A stretch of 64,000 nucleotides of DNA, taken from Fulvimarina sp040239565 (GTDB taxonomy: Bacteria > Pseudomonadota > Alphaproteobacteria > Rhizobiales > Rhizobiaceae). The DNA lies in NCBI RefSeq assembly GCF_040239565.1, contig NZ_JBEHWS010000011.1, positions 62,001 to 126,000 on the forward strand. The letters are read 5' to 3'. Shown one piece after another: positions 54,867-62,957 of this stretch. The notes beneath the pieces were generated by a model that did no database searches, had not been told where the DNA came from, and saw only the letters and a program-made list of their open reading frames with translations. The position numbers and the translations under genes were made by a program. Every line of letters begins with the position of its first letter. The stretch's first letter is position 1.

Positions 54867-55850
54867 TCAGCCGTTCGAGCTGCCGATAACGTAATTCCAG
54901 TCGGACGGGATGAAGCGATAGGCTTCGCCCTCGCCGCTTCCCGTCACGAGATGGCCGACGCTCGGGAACGCGACATGCATGCCGGCAATGCGCGTCCGAT
55001 TCGCAGCAACATCCTCGAACAGCGCTTCGCGTGTGGCAATCGCCTCTTCCGGCGCGTTGTCGAATGCAATGCCGACACCGGGTTTGCGGAACTGGATCGG
55101 TCCGGCATGGACGATGTCACCCCAGATAAGCAGGCTTTCTTCGCCGGACTGCACCGTGTAGCCGACATGGCCCGGCGTGTGCCCGAAGAGTTCGCGCGCC
55201 GTGATGCCGGGCACGATCTCGCTGTCACCGGTGAAGGTCTCGACCTTGTCGCCGGCCGTTTCCATCGCCGTGCGCGCCGTATCGAAGAAGCCCTTCGCCG
55301 AGTCCGGCGCAGCGTCGCGGTTTTCCGTCGAGGTCCAGAAGTCGAACTCGTTCCGATGAACGTGAACGGTCGCATTCGGGAAGGCGAGCTCACCGTCGCG
55401 CACAAGACCGCCGACATGGTCCGGATGAAGGTGGGTGAGAAGAACCGCATCGATATCCTCGGGCGGAATATCGGCAGCGCTCAGCCGGTCCTGCAGCTTG
55501 CCCATCTCGGGGAAGGCGCCGGCGCCGCCCGTATCGACCAGAACCGTGCTGTCCGGCAGATGGACCACATAGGCATTGACGCCCGTCGTCACCGGCGGCT
55601 CGCCCTGGAACGCGTCCTCAAGGATCTGCCGCGCCTCGTCGGCGGAAATATTCGAAAGAAGGCTCGGATCGAGATCGAGGTAGCCGTCGGAAACAGCGGT
55701 GACGACGGCATCGCCCACCTTGATCTGCTGGACCGGCAGAACCTGCGACGTTGGCATGGCGACCTTCGCGGACGCAGGAGCCGGCACGAAGCGCAGCGCG
55801 ATGGGCGCGAGCGCGGCACCGGCGACGAAATGACGGCGACTGATAGCCAT
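54867..55850 (-). CDS. Tat-exported metallo-beta-lactamase-fold hydrolase
   Basis: The 327-residue protein begins with a twin-arginine signal (SRRHFVAGAAL, about 1-28), so it is exported folded with its metals. The MBL core has THLHPDHVGG, ELFGHTPGHVGY and a late His in FPSVGHLVTG. The class includes lactonases, arylsulfatases and other hydrolases, and lactonase-type quorum quenching is a possibility but unproven. It lies opposite to and inside the amino acid transporter genes, between the binding protein and the permeases. Confidence 0.88.
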   Translation of the reverse strand: MAISRRHFVAGAALAPIALRFVPAPASAKVAMPTSQVLPVQQIKVGDAVVTAVSDGYLDLDPSLLSNISADEARQILEDAFQGEPPVTTGVNAYVVHLPDSTVLVDTGGAGAFPEMGKLQDRLSAADIPPEDIDAVLLTHLHPDHVGGLVRDGELAFPNATVHVHRNEFDFWTSTENRDAAPDSAKGFFDTARTAMETAGDKVETFTGDSEIVPGITARELFGHTPGHVGYTVQSGEESLLIWGDIVHAGPIQFRKPGVGIAFDNAPEEAIATREALFEDVAANRTRIAGMHVAFPSVGHLVTGSGEGEAYRFIPSDWNYVIGSSNG

Positions 55851-55966
55851 GGAATTCCTCCTAGCTGGTTTCGTTCACGCATGAACTTATCGCGCAGGCG
55901 TTCGCCGACAACGAAACGGATCGTTTCCCGCGAACACGTCACAGGCCTTTCGGTTGGAGGCTTTGA

Positions 55967-56674
55967 ATGGAAGCCCTGACGCTTCTTGGCTTCGGCGATA
56001 CCGGCTGGGGCGACGATATCGCCTATGGCGTCTTCGTCACCGCCTCGCTTGCCATTTGCACCCTGCCGATCGGTCTCGTCGTCGGCTTTTTGCTGTCCCT
56101 TGCCAAACAGTCCGGCGACCGCCTCCTCTTCGTCTCGGCCAATATCTACACGACTATCTTTCGTGGCCTGCCGGAGCTCCTGACGCTGTTTCTCGTCTAT
56201 TTTGGCGTCAACAGCTTGCTGAAGAGCTTAACCGACGCGACCGGCCTGCCGGACATCGCGCTGTCGAGTTTCGTCTCCGGCATGATCGCGCTCGGCTTCG
56301 TCTTCTCCGCCTTCGCATCCGAGGTCTTCGCTGCCGCCTTCCGCGCGATCCCGAAGGGCCAGTACGAGGGTGCGAATGCGCTCGGAATCGGCACGTTCAA
56401 GACGATGCGGCTCGTCATCTTCCCGCAGCTCATCCGCATCGCCCTGCCCGGCCTCACCAATCTCTGGATGATCCTTCTGAAGGACACTGCGCTCGTCTCG
56501 GTCATCGGCCTGACGGATATCCTGCGCCAGTCGCAGATCGCGGCGCGTGTCACGCGTGAGCCGTTCCTGTTCTTCGGAACCGCGATCCTACTCTACCTCG
56601 TCCTGACGCTCATCTCCTCGATTGCGGTCGGGCGGATCGATCGCTGGGCGAAACGCGGCGAGGCGGCGCGATGA
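55967..56674 (+). CDS. Polar amino acid ABC transporter permease (first)
   Basis: The 235-residue HisQ/M-type permease has about five membrane segments, FRGLPELLTLFLVYFG in its first half and the EAA loop FRAIPKGQYEGANALGIG. The start at 55967 follows TTGGAGG. Its stop overlaps the second permease start. It is the arginine/ornithine/octopine class by similarity of motifs. Confidence 0.92.
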   Translation: MEALTLLGFGDTGWGDDIAYGVFVTASLAICTLPIGLVVGFLLSLAKQSGDRLLFVSANIYTTIFRGLPELLTLFLVYFGVNSLLKSLTDATGLPDIALSSFVSGMIALGFVFSAFASEVFAAAFRAIPKGQYEGANALGIGTFKTMRLVIFPQLIRIALPGLTNLWMILLKDTALVSVIGLTDILRQSQIAARVTREPFLFFGTAILLYLVLTLISSIAVGRIDRWAKRGEAAR

Positions 56675-57480
56675 CCGATCTCACAGCATCCGCGCCGCCG
56701 CCGGTGGAAAAGAAGCGTCCCGGCATCGCCGGCATCGTCTTCGCCTGTTTCTGGGCGCTCGTCTTTGCGGCCCTCGCCTTTTACATCATCGCGAACTGGG
56801 ACCCGGCACTCTTTGCCCGCTACGGCGTGCCTTATCTCGAAGGCCTCTGGGTCACGGTGTCGCTCGTCCTCTCGAGCTTCGTCTGTGGCGCGTTCGTATC
56901 GCTGCCGATCGCCTTCGGGCGCATGTCGCATCATTTACTCGCTCGCGGCCCGTCTTTTTTCTTCGTCTATTTCTTCCGCGGCACACCGCTGATCGCGCAG
57001 ATATTCCTCGTCTATTACGGCTTCGGCGAGTTTCGCGAATATCTCGACGCGATCGGTCTCTGGTGGTTCTTCCGTGAGGCCTGGTTCTGCGCGCTCTTCA
57101 CACTGACGCTGAACACCGCCGCCTATCAGGCGGAAATCCTGCGCGGCGCCATCGAAAGTGTGCCCAAGGGCCAGTGGGAGGGCGGACGTTCGCTAGGGAT
57201 ATCACGCCCCGTCATCTTCTCGCGGATCATCCTTCCGCAGGCGATGATCGTCGCGCTGCGCCCTTATGCCAACGAGCTGATCCTCCTGATCAAGGGCTCG
57301 GCGATCGTCGCTATCATCACCGTCTACGATCTCTTCGGCATCACGCGTCAGGCCTATTCGCGGACCTTCGACTTCCAGACCTATATCTGGGCGGCCATAC
57401 TATACCTCGTCATCGTCGAGGTGCTGCGACGCCTGACGAATGTCGCCGAAGCCCGGCTGACCAAGCACTTGCAACGATAG
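56671..57480 (+). CDS. Polar amino acid ABC transporter permease (second)
   Basis: The 269-residue HisM-type permease has an N-terminal membrane anchor, FFRGTPLIAQIFLVYYGFG and the EAA loop IESVPKGQWEGGRSLGIS. It pairs with the upstream permease. No ATPase gene follows; the next gene (sdaA) is convergent. The transporter must borrow an ATP-binding subunit from elsewhere. Confidence 0.92.
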   Translation: MTDLTASAPPPVEKKRPGIAGIVFACFWALVFAALAFYIIANWDPALFARYGVPYLEGLWVTVSLVLSSFVCGAFVSLPIAFGRMSHHLLARGPSFFFVYFFRGTPLIAQIFLVYYGFGEFREYLDAIGLWWFFREAWFCALFTLTLNTAAYQAEILRGAIESVPKGQWEGGRSLGISRPVIFSRIILPQAMIVALRPYANELILLIKGSAIVAIITVYDLFGITRQAYSRTFDFQTYIWAAILYLVIVEVLRRLTNVAEARLTKHLQR

Positions 57481-57503
57481 CTATCGACTCTACAGAATGC
57501 TCC

Positions 57504-58910
57504 TCAGCACTCCGGCAGATTGACCGCGAGACCGCCTTGCGAGGTTTCCTTGTAGCGCTCCGACATGTCGATGCCGGTCTGGCGCATGGTCTCGATGCAG
57601 TTGTCTAGGGGCATGAAGTGGGTGCCGTCGCCGTGCAGGGAGAGCGAGGCGGCAGAGACGGCTTTGATGGCCCCGAAGCCATTGCGCTCTATGCAGGGCA
57701 CCTGGACAAGGCCGTTCACCGGGTCGCAAGTCATGCCGAGATGGTGCTCCAGCGCGATCTCGGCGGCGTTCTCCACCTGCTCGTTGGTGCCGCCCAGCGC
57801 CGCGCAGAGGCCGGCGGCCGCCATCGCCGAGGCCGAGCCGACCTCGCCCTGGCAGCCGACCTCGGCCCCCGAGATCGAGGCATTGTGCTTGACGAGCGCG
57901 CCGATTGCTGCGGCCGCAAGAAGGAAGGTGCGGATGCCCTCGTCGCTCGCGCCGATGCAGTGGTCGCGGTAATAGCGGATGACGGCGGGAACGACGCCGG
58001 CCGCACCATTCGTCGGTGAGGTGACGACGCGTCCGCCTGCCGCGTTCTCCTCGTTGACAGCCATGGCGTAGACCGAAAGCCAGTCGTTCTTGGAATAGGG
58101 CTGGGTCTGGTTGCGGCCTTCATCCGCGGTCAGGCGGTCAGCGATGCGCTTGGCGCGGCGCTTCACCTTCAGGCCGCCGGGCAATTGGCCCTCCTGGCTC
58201 ATGCCCCGATCGATGCAGCCGCGCATGGCGTCCCAGATATGATCGATCCGGTCGTTCAGCGCATGGCGCTCGAGATGGATTTCCTCATTGGCCCGCTTCA
58301 TCTCGGCGATAGTCAGTCCGCTCTCGCGGCCCATCTGAAGCATCTCGACGGCCGTGCCGAATGGATAGGGATAGCCGAGCGCCTTCTTGCCCTGTTCCAG
58401 CCCTCCCTTGCGGTTTTCCTTGGAGGCGGTGAGCTGGGCCTCGGACATGACGAAGCCGCCGCCGACCGAATAATAGATCGACCGTAGAATGCGCGTCCCG
58501 GCCTCGTCATAGGCCTCGAAGGTCATGCCATTGGCATGGCCCTCCCGCCGCGTGTCGTAGTCGAAGACGAGATCGGTCTCGGGGTCGAAGGCGAGCCGGC
58601 CGAAGCCCTCCACAGAGACGCTTCTGTCGGCTTTCAGTTTTTCCAGAAGCGGCTGGATATCGTCGGGATCGATCTGGTCGGCGCGCTCACCAAGAAGGCC
58701 GAGGCAGACGGCGTTGTCGCTGGCATGGCCCTTGCCGGTCCAGGCGAGCGAGCCGTGCAGCCGTACCCTGAGGCGCACCGGCGGCTCACCATCGTCTGGA
58801 AGAGCCCGAACCTCTTCGAGAAAGCGCGTCGCCGCCACCATCGGGCCGATCGTGTGAGAGCTCGATGGACCGATACCGATCTTGAAGATGTCGAAGACGC
58901 TGATGAACAT
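57504..58910 (-). CDS. sdaA: L-serine dehydratase, single-chain
   Basis: The 468-residue iron-sulfur enzyme deaminates L-serine to pyruvate. It fuses the beta domain (FDIFKIGIGPSSSHTIGPM at the N-terminus) with the alpha domain (NGAAGVVPAVIRYYRDHC, SGAEVGCQGEVGSA, LGMTCDPVNGLVQVPC), with Cys ligands for the 4Fe-4S cluster. Length is normal for the single-chain type. It converges with the transporter permeases, which may bring in amino acids. Confidence 0.96.
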   Translation of the reverse strand: MFISVFDIFKIGIGPSSSHTIGPMVAATRFLEEVRALPDDGEPPVRLRVRLHGSLAWTGKGHASDNAVCLGLLGERADQIDPDDIQPLLEKLKADRSVSVEGFGRLAFDPETDLVFDYDTRREGHANGMTFEAYDEAGTRILRSIYYSVGGGFVMSEAQLTASKENRKGGLEQGKKALGYPYPFGTAVEMLQMGRESGLTIAEMKRANEEIHLERHALNDRIDHIWDAMRGCIDRGMSQEGQLPGGLKVKRRAKRIADRLTADEGRNQTQPYSKNDWLSVYAMAVNEENAAGGRVVTSPTNGAAGVVPAVIRYYRDHCIGASDEGIRTFLLAAAAIGALVKHNASISGAEVGCQGEVGSASAMAAAGLCAALGGTNEQVENAAEIALEHHLGMTCDPVNGLVQVPCIERNGFGAIKAVSAASLSLHGDGTHFMPLDNCIETMRQTGIDMSERYKETSQGGLAVNLPEC

Positions 58911-59084
58911 GGGTGCCCTGCCAATTTTGCCAATCAGCTACGCTGCCACGAATAGCAAAGGCGATGAAATAGGCGACGCTCGTGCCAATGCGCGCGACGT
59001 TATACAGGTTCCAGTTGCAACGCAGGCAGCCTTTCCCGGCTTGCATACGCTACCTACCCCGATTTTCTCGTGGCGCGAACGACC

Positions 59085-59363
59085 CTATGGATACTGCCGT
59101 TTCGTATGAATGATCGTCTGGACGTCGAGTTGCAGGGGGTCCGGAATCGAATAGACGATCAGATAAGGAATTCGAGGAACCTTCAGCTCACGTGTTCCCT
59201 CGACACGGCCCGGTCTTCCGAGGAGCGGAAAGCGCTCGAGATAATAGATCGAAGCCAGCAGGCTATCGATCGTGCGTCGAGCGGAAACTTCGTCGTCTCT
59301 GGCAATGAATTCGAAAATCGTATCGAGATCGGCTTCCGCGACGCTCGATAATCTAACGTGCAT
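59085..59363 (-). CDS. RelE/ParE-family toxin
   Basis: The 92-residue protein has the RelE/ParE fold pattern (SSVAEADLDTIFEFIARDDEVSARRTID and FPLLGRPGRVEGTRELKV, YLIVYSI). Such toxins cleave mRNA on the ribosome or poison gyrase. I set the start at 59363 because family members begin near MHVRLSS; it overlaps the antitoxin end by 11 bases. The pair is the only toxin-antitoxin unit in the window. Confidence 0.82.
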   Translation of the reverse strand: MHVRLSSVAEADLDTIFEFIARDDEVSARRTIDSLLASIYYLERFPLLGRPGRVEGTRELKVPRIPYLIVYSIPDPLQLDVQTIIHTKRQYP

Positions 59364-59532
59364 CGAGCCCGTATTTGGCGGCAACTTCATCGAGCGGCCG
59401 ATACTCAAGTTCGCCAGCCCGCGCCTTCTTCATCACACCTTCGATTTTCTGACGCGCCCAGCGGTCATGATCCGATTCAGCGTGGCTGGAATCGACTGGT
59501 AAGTCGTGGCGCGGGTTTCTGATCGAACTCAT
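59353..59532 (-). CDS. Antitoxin paired with the RelE/ParE toxin
   Basis: The 59-residue protein is polar, with DRWARQKIEGVMKKARAGELEY and a C-terminal region that should bind the toxin. An upstream alternative start at 59562 is possible. It precedes and overlaps the toxin gene, the usual antitoxin-first order. The exact antitoxin family is uncertain. Confidence 0.72.
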   Translation of the reverse strand: MSSIRNPRHDLPVDSSHAESDHDRWARQKIEGVMKKARAGELEYRPLDEVAAKYGLDAR

Positions 59533-59638
59533 GGTTTGAAGATATGATGAAATGGAGCTCAAAGCCAGTCATTGCTTGCGGGCATCAGCAAAAGGCGGCA
59601 CCATTTCGGTACCGCTTTTAAACTCCGCATTGTCAGCC

Positions 59639-61324
59639 TTACTGCGCTTCCTCGGAGCCAGCATCGACCGTTCCTTCCGGAAGCACGGCCGGCGCGATGT
59701 CCGTCTGGGACGGCTCGCTCGGCGAACCGGTCTGCTGCGCGCCCGAATCGTTGGACTCCCCGTTCGCATCGGACGACTGGGCATCGGACGAAGTTTCCTC
59801 ACCACTCTCGCTCGACTGCTCGGGCGCATTCCCGGACGGCTCCTCGGAGGATGATGGTTCTTCGCCTGTACCGGCTGAGGAAGCCGCATCGGTCGCAGAG
59901 CCAGATGGTTCATCACCGCCCTGCTCTTCGCCGCCAGCTTCGGCCATCGAAACACGGTCCGTGCCGATTGCCTCGTCGGTGACGGATCCATCGGCCGCGG
60001 CAACGCGCCAGACCGTGTTCCCTGAATCGTCGGCAACCAGCAAAGCGCCCGTTCCGTCGATCCCGACGCCGACTGGCCGGCCGCGGGCATTGTCGCCGTC
60101 GAGGAAGCCGGTCACGACCTCCTGCGGCATGCCCGATGGCTCGCCGTTCTCAAAGGGCACATAAACCACGTGATAGCCGTTGAACTGGTCACGGTTCCAG
60201 GAGCCGTGCTCACCGATGAAGGCGCCGCTCGCATATTCATCCGGCAGGGCCGAGCCGTAGGAGAAGGTCAGGCCCAGCGCGGCGACATGGCTTGAAAGCG
60301 CATAATCCGGCGATATCGCCTGTTCCACCATGTCCGGCCGACGCGGCATCACGCGCTCGTCTACGTGGTCGCCGTAATAGCTCCACGGCCAACCGTAGAA
60401 ACCGTCCTCATGCACGGAAGTCATGTAGTCCGGCACGAGGTTCGGCCCCAGCTCGTCGCGTTCGTTGACGACGGTCCAGAGCTCGCCGGTTTCCGGATGG
60501 AAGGTAAGGCCGTTCGGATTGCGCAGACCCGAAGCGTAAACCCTTGAGGCACCGGTCTCCCGGTCGATCTCCCAGATGGCCGCCCGGCCCTTCTCGGCTT
60601 CGAGGCCGCGCTCGACGATATTGGAATTCGACCCGACCGAAGCGTAGAGCATCTCGCCATCCGGGCTCAGCGCCAGATCCTTGGTCCAGTGGTGGTTGAT
60701 CGGACCGCCCGGCAGCGGTGTTACGAGTGTCGGCTGCTCACTGATCTGCGCCTGACCGAGCTGGTATGGATAGGAAATAACCGCCTCGGTGGTCGCGACA
60801 TAGAGCGTATCGTCCACCCATGCGACGCCAAAGGGCGATGCAAGATCGGTGAGGAGATCGGACCGCTCGTCGACCTCGCCGTCGCGATTGGTATCGCGCA
60901 GCAGCGTGATCTTGTTGGTCTCCGGCGGGTTGCCGCCTCCGCCACCATGGGCAATCGACATGATCCAGCCACGGATATAGTCCTTCGGCCGATTGAGAGG
61001 CTTGCCAGACGGCCCCTTCGACTGAACGACAAGAACATCGCCGTTCGGCAGCGTATGGACCGTACGCGGATTGCCAAGATCCTGCGCGTAAGGCGTGATC
61101 GTCAGACCATCGGGAACCGTCGGGGCTTCCCCATTTTCCCATCCGACCACGGTCGCGACCTTCATGGCAGGCAGGATCGAATTGGTCGGTTCCGGCAAGG
61201 CCGGATCGGGACCGAACTGGCGGGAAAGATCGAAATCATTGTCGCTGCAGGCGCCAAGCGCCATAAGCGCCACGGCGCTAGCCGAAACAGCCAGGATACG
61301 GGTTGTGCGGACGGACTTACTCAT
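59639..61324 (-). CDS. Sorbosone dehydrogenase-type lipoprotein with long acidic tail
   Basis: The 561-residue protein has a lipobox (LMALGACS, Cys near 27) and a beta-propeller of the PQQ-dependent sugar dehydrogenase/sorbosone dehydrogenase family (about 50-455), with SPFGVAWVDDTLYVATT, GLRNPNGLTFHPETGELWTVV and SWNRDQFNGYHVV. Residues 460-561 form a low-complexity Ser/Glu/Asp/Gly-rich tail. The start at 61324 was chosen because the lipoprotein signal begins there. It overlaps the DUF2231 gene upstream, which is its common partner. The tail is not part of the family fold. Confidence 0.9.
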   Translation of the reverse strand: MSKSVRTTRILAVSASAVALMALGACSDNDFDLSRQFGPDPALPEPTNSILPAMKVATVVGWENGEAPTVPDGLTITPYAQDLGNPRTVHTLPNGDVLVVQSKGPSGKPLNRPKDYIRGWIMSIAHGGGGGNPPETNKITLLRDTNRDGEVDERSDLLTDLASPFGVAWVDDTLYVATTEAVISYPYQLGQAQISEQPTLVTPLPGGPINHHWTKDLALSPDGEMLYASVGSNSNIVERGLEAEKGRAAIWEIDRETGASRVYASGLRNPNGLTFHPETGELWTVVNERDELGPNLVPDYMTSVHEDGFYGWPWSYYGDHVDERVMPRRPDMVEQAISPDYALSSHVAALGLTFSYGSALPDEYASGAFIGEHGSWNRDQFNGYHVVYVPFENGEPSGMPQEVVTGFLDGDNARGRPVGVGIDGTGALLVADDSGNTVWRVAAADGSVTDEAIGTDRVSMAEAGGEEQGGDEPSGSATDAASSAGTGEEPSSSEEPSGNAPEQSSESGEETSSDAQSSDANGESNDSGAQQTGSPSEPSQTDIAPAVLPEGTVDAGSEEAQ

Positions 61325-61772
61325 AATTCGAAACTCCAACGCCATGCTTGAAAACCAGGGACCGACCGAGCCAGGACGTCATGAAGATGACGATCACCGT
61401 CACCACCGACAGAGCGAGGCCCCAGGGCATTACGGCGGTCCATCCGTCGCCGGCATGGACGAGACTGTTGAAGAAGGCGAGGATCATGGTCGCGAGAAAG
61501 CCGATGGCATAAGGCCAGGTCGAGGACTGCTCGCGGATACTCCGGCTACCGATGAGATCGATCACACCAGCAATCAGCGCGATGCCGCCGAAAACGAGAC
61601 CTGCGAGAAGTAGCCAAGCCGAAAAATCCTGCCAGAGCAGATTGGCAGTCAGAAGGTAAAAGATGTCGGTCAGCAGAACGAGCGTGAAGCAGACAGTTGG
61701 AAATTGAGAAAACATCGCATGAACCGGCTGCCCGCCGATTGATGCGGTGGCTCTTGGGTGCGGATAGTCCAT
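61317..61772 (-). CDS. DUF2231 membrane protein
   Basis: The 151-residue protein has four membrane segments and the DUF2231 opening GGQPVHAMFSQFPTVCF, where the His may bind haem or contact a partner. DUF2231 proteins often sit beside sorbosone dehydrogenase-type enzymes, as here; the 8-base overlap supports co-translation. It may pass electrons from the enzyme to the membrane, but that is inferred. Confidence 0.88.
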   Translation of the reverse strand: MDYPHPRATASIGGQPVHAMFSQFPTVCFTLVLLTDIFYLLTANLLWQDFSAWLLLAGLVFGGIALIAGVIDLIGSRSIREQSSTWPYAIGFLATMILAFFNSLVHAGDGWTAVMPWGLALSVVTVIVIFMTSWLGRSLVFKHGVGVSNYE

Positions 61773-61910
61773 CGAAAAGTCCCGTTCAGATGCAAAGGGT
61801 CATGTTCCTGCATAAGAACGGTGCGACGGGCATAGTTCCTGCGACATATCGCAAAAAGCGTGGGCGGGTGGCAATTTGGTGCTTCCCTACGCTTCAAAGA
61901 TCAATCGATC

Positions 61911-62861
61911 CTAAGCGGCAAACCGATCTGTCGCCTCGATCAGCTTGTCGAGAATACCCGGTTCATCGAAGGCGTGTCCGGCGCCCTCGACAAGATGAAA
62001 GGCCGCATCGGGCCAGGCTTTGGCGAGAGACCAGGCCGAGCGTGCGGGACATGGCATGTCGTAGCGTCCGTGGATGATCGCGCCAGGAATGCCCGAGAGC
62101 TTGTTTGAATCTCTTAAGAGCTGCCCCTCCTCCAACCAGCAACGATGCGTAAAATAGTGGTTCTCGATGCGCGCGAAGGCGAGCGCGAAGTGGCCGTCGG
62201 CAAAGAGGTCTGCCAGCTCGTCGCTCGGGTGAAGCTTGATCGTGCGAGCCTCCCAGGTGCTCCACGCCTTGGCGCAAGCCAACCTTTCAACTTCATCGTC
62301 ACCGATCAGACGCCTGCGATAGGCAGCGATCATGTCGCCGCGTTCCGCTTCAGGAATCGGGGCCTGAAAGCGCTCGAACTCCTCCGGGTACATCTCCGAG
62401 ACGCCAAACTTATAGTACCAGTCGAGCTCCGCACTGGTGACGAGATAGACGCCTCGCAAAACGAGTTCACTGACGCGGTCGGGATGCGTCTCGGCATAAG
62501 CGAGCGCCAAAGTGGAGCCCCAGGAGCCGCCAAAAACCTGCCATTTCTCGCACCTCATCACATCGGCCCGTAGCCGTTCGATATCGGCGACCAGATGCCA
62601 CGTCGTATTTGCATCAAGGGATGCGTGCGGGGTCGAGCGCCCGCAGCCGCGCTGATCGAAGAGGAGAATGTCGTAGCGGTCCGGATCGAATACCCGGCGC
62701 TGATCGGCCGTGCACCCACCGCCCGGCCCGCCGTGCAGGAAGACGACCGGTTTGCCACCCTTCGTGCCGCAGCGCTCCCAATAGACCTGATGGCCATCGC
62801 CGACATCGAGCATGCCGGTCTCGTAGGGCTGGATCGTCGGGTAGAAGGTTCGCAGCGTCAT
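61911..62861 (-). CDS. pip: Proline iminopeptidase
   Basis: The 316-residue alpha/beta hydrolase releases N-terminal proline. It has HGGPGGGC, the nucleophile elbow GGSWGSTLALAYA, an Asp in IIHGRYDM and the catalytic His in GAGHAFDEPG. I chose the start at 62861 (MTLRTFYPTIQPYETG), where conservation begins; an ATG at 62900 lies seven bases from a terminator stem and is less likely. Confidence 0.93.
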   Translation of the reverse strand: MTLRTFYPTIQPYETGMLDVGDGHQVYWERCGTKGGKPVVFLHGGPGGGCTADQRRVFDPDRYDILLFDQRGCGRSTPHASLDANTTWHLVADIERLRADVMRCEKWQVFGGSWGSTLALAYAETHPDRVSELVLRGVYLVTSAELDWYYKFGVSEMYPEEFERFQAPIPEAERGDMIAAYRRRLIGDDEVERLACAKAWSTWEARTIKLHPSDELADLFADGHFALAFARIENHYFTHRCWLEEGQLLRDSNKLSGIPGAIIHGRYDMPCPARSAWSLAKAWPDAAFHLVEGAGHAFDEPGILDKLIEATDRFAA

Positions 62862-62906
62862 GGCACCATCGTCTTGTCGCGGATTTGGTATGCGCGGCAT
62901 ATACGC

Positions 62907-62935
62907 AAAAAAGGGCCGGTTTCCCGACCCTTTTT
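62907..62935. terminator. Bidirectional terminator before the molybdopterin gene
   Basis: A run of A followed by GGG (62907-62915) pairs with CCC and a T5 tract (62928-62935), around an inner CGG/CCG stem. It terminates the molybdopterin hydroxylase gene on the minus strand and could act in both directions. Confidence 0.8.
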
Positions 62936-62957
62936 CGATTGTCGATCTGTGTGCCCC

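Noticed and set aside
54552..55979. 475-residue plus-strand frame over the Tat-exported hydrolase
   Set aside because: It overlaps the tail of the binding protein gene and is antisense to the hydrolase, with no motif.
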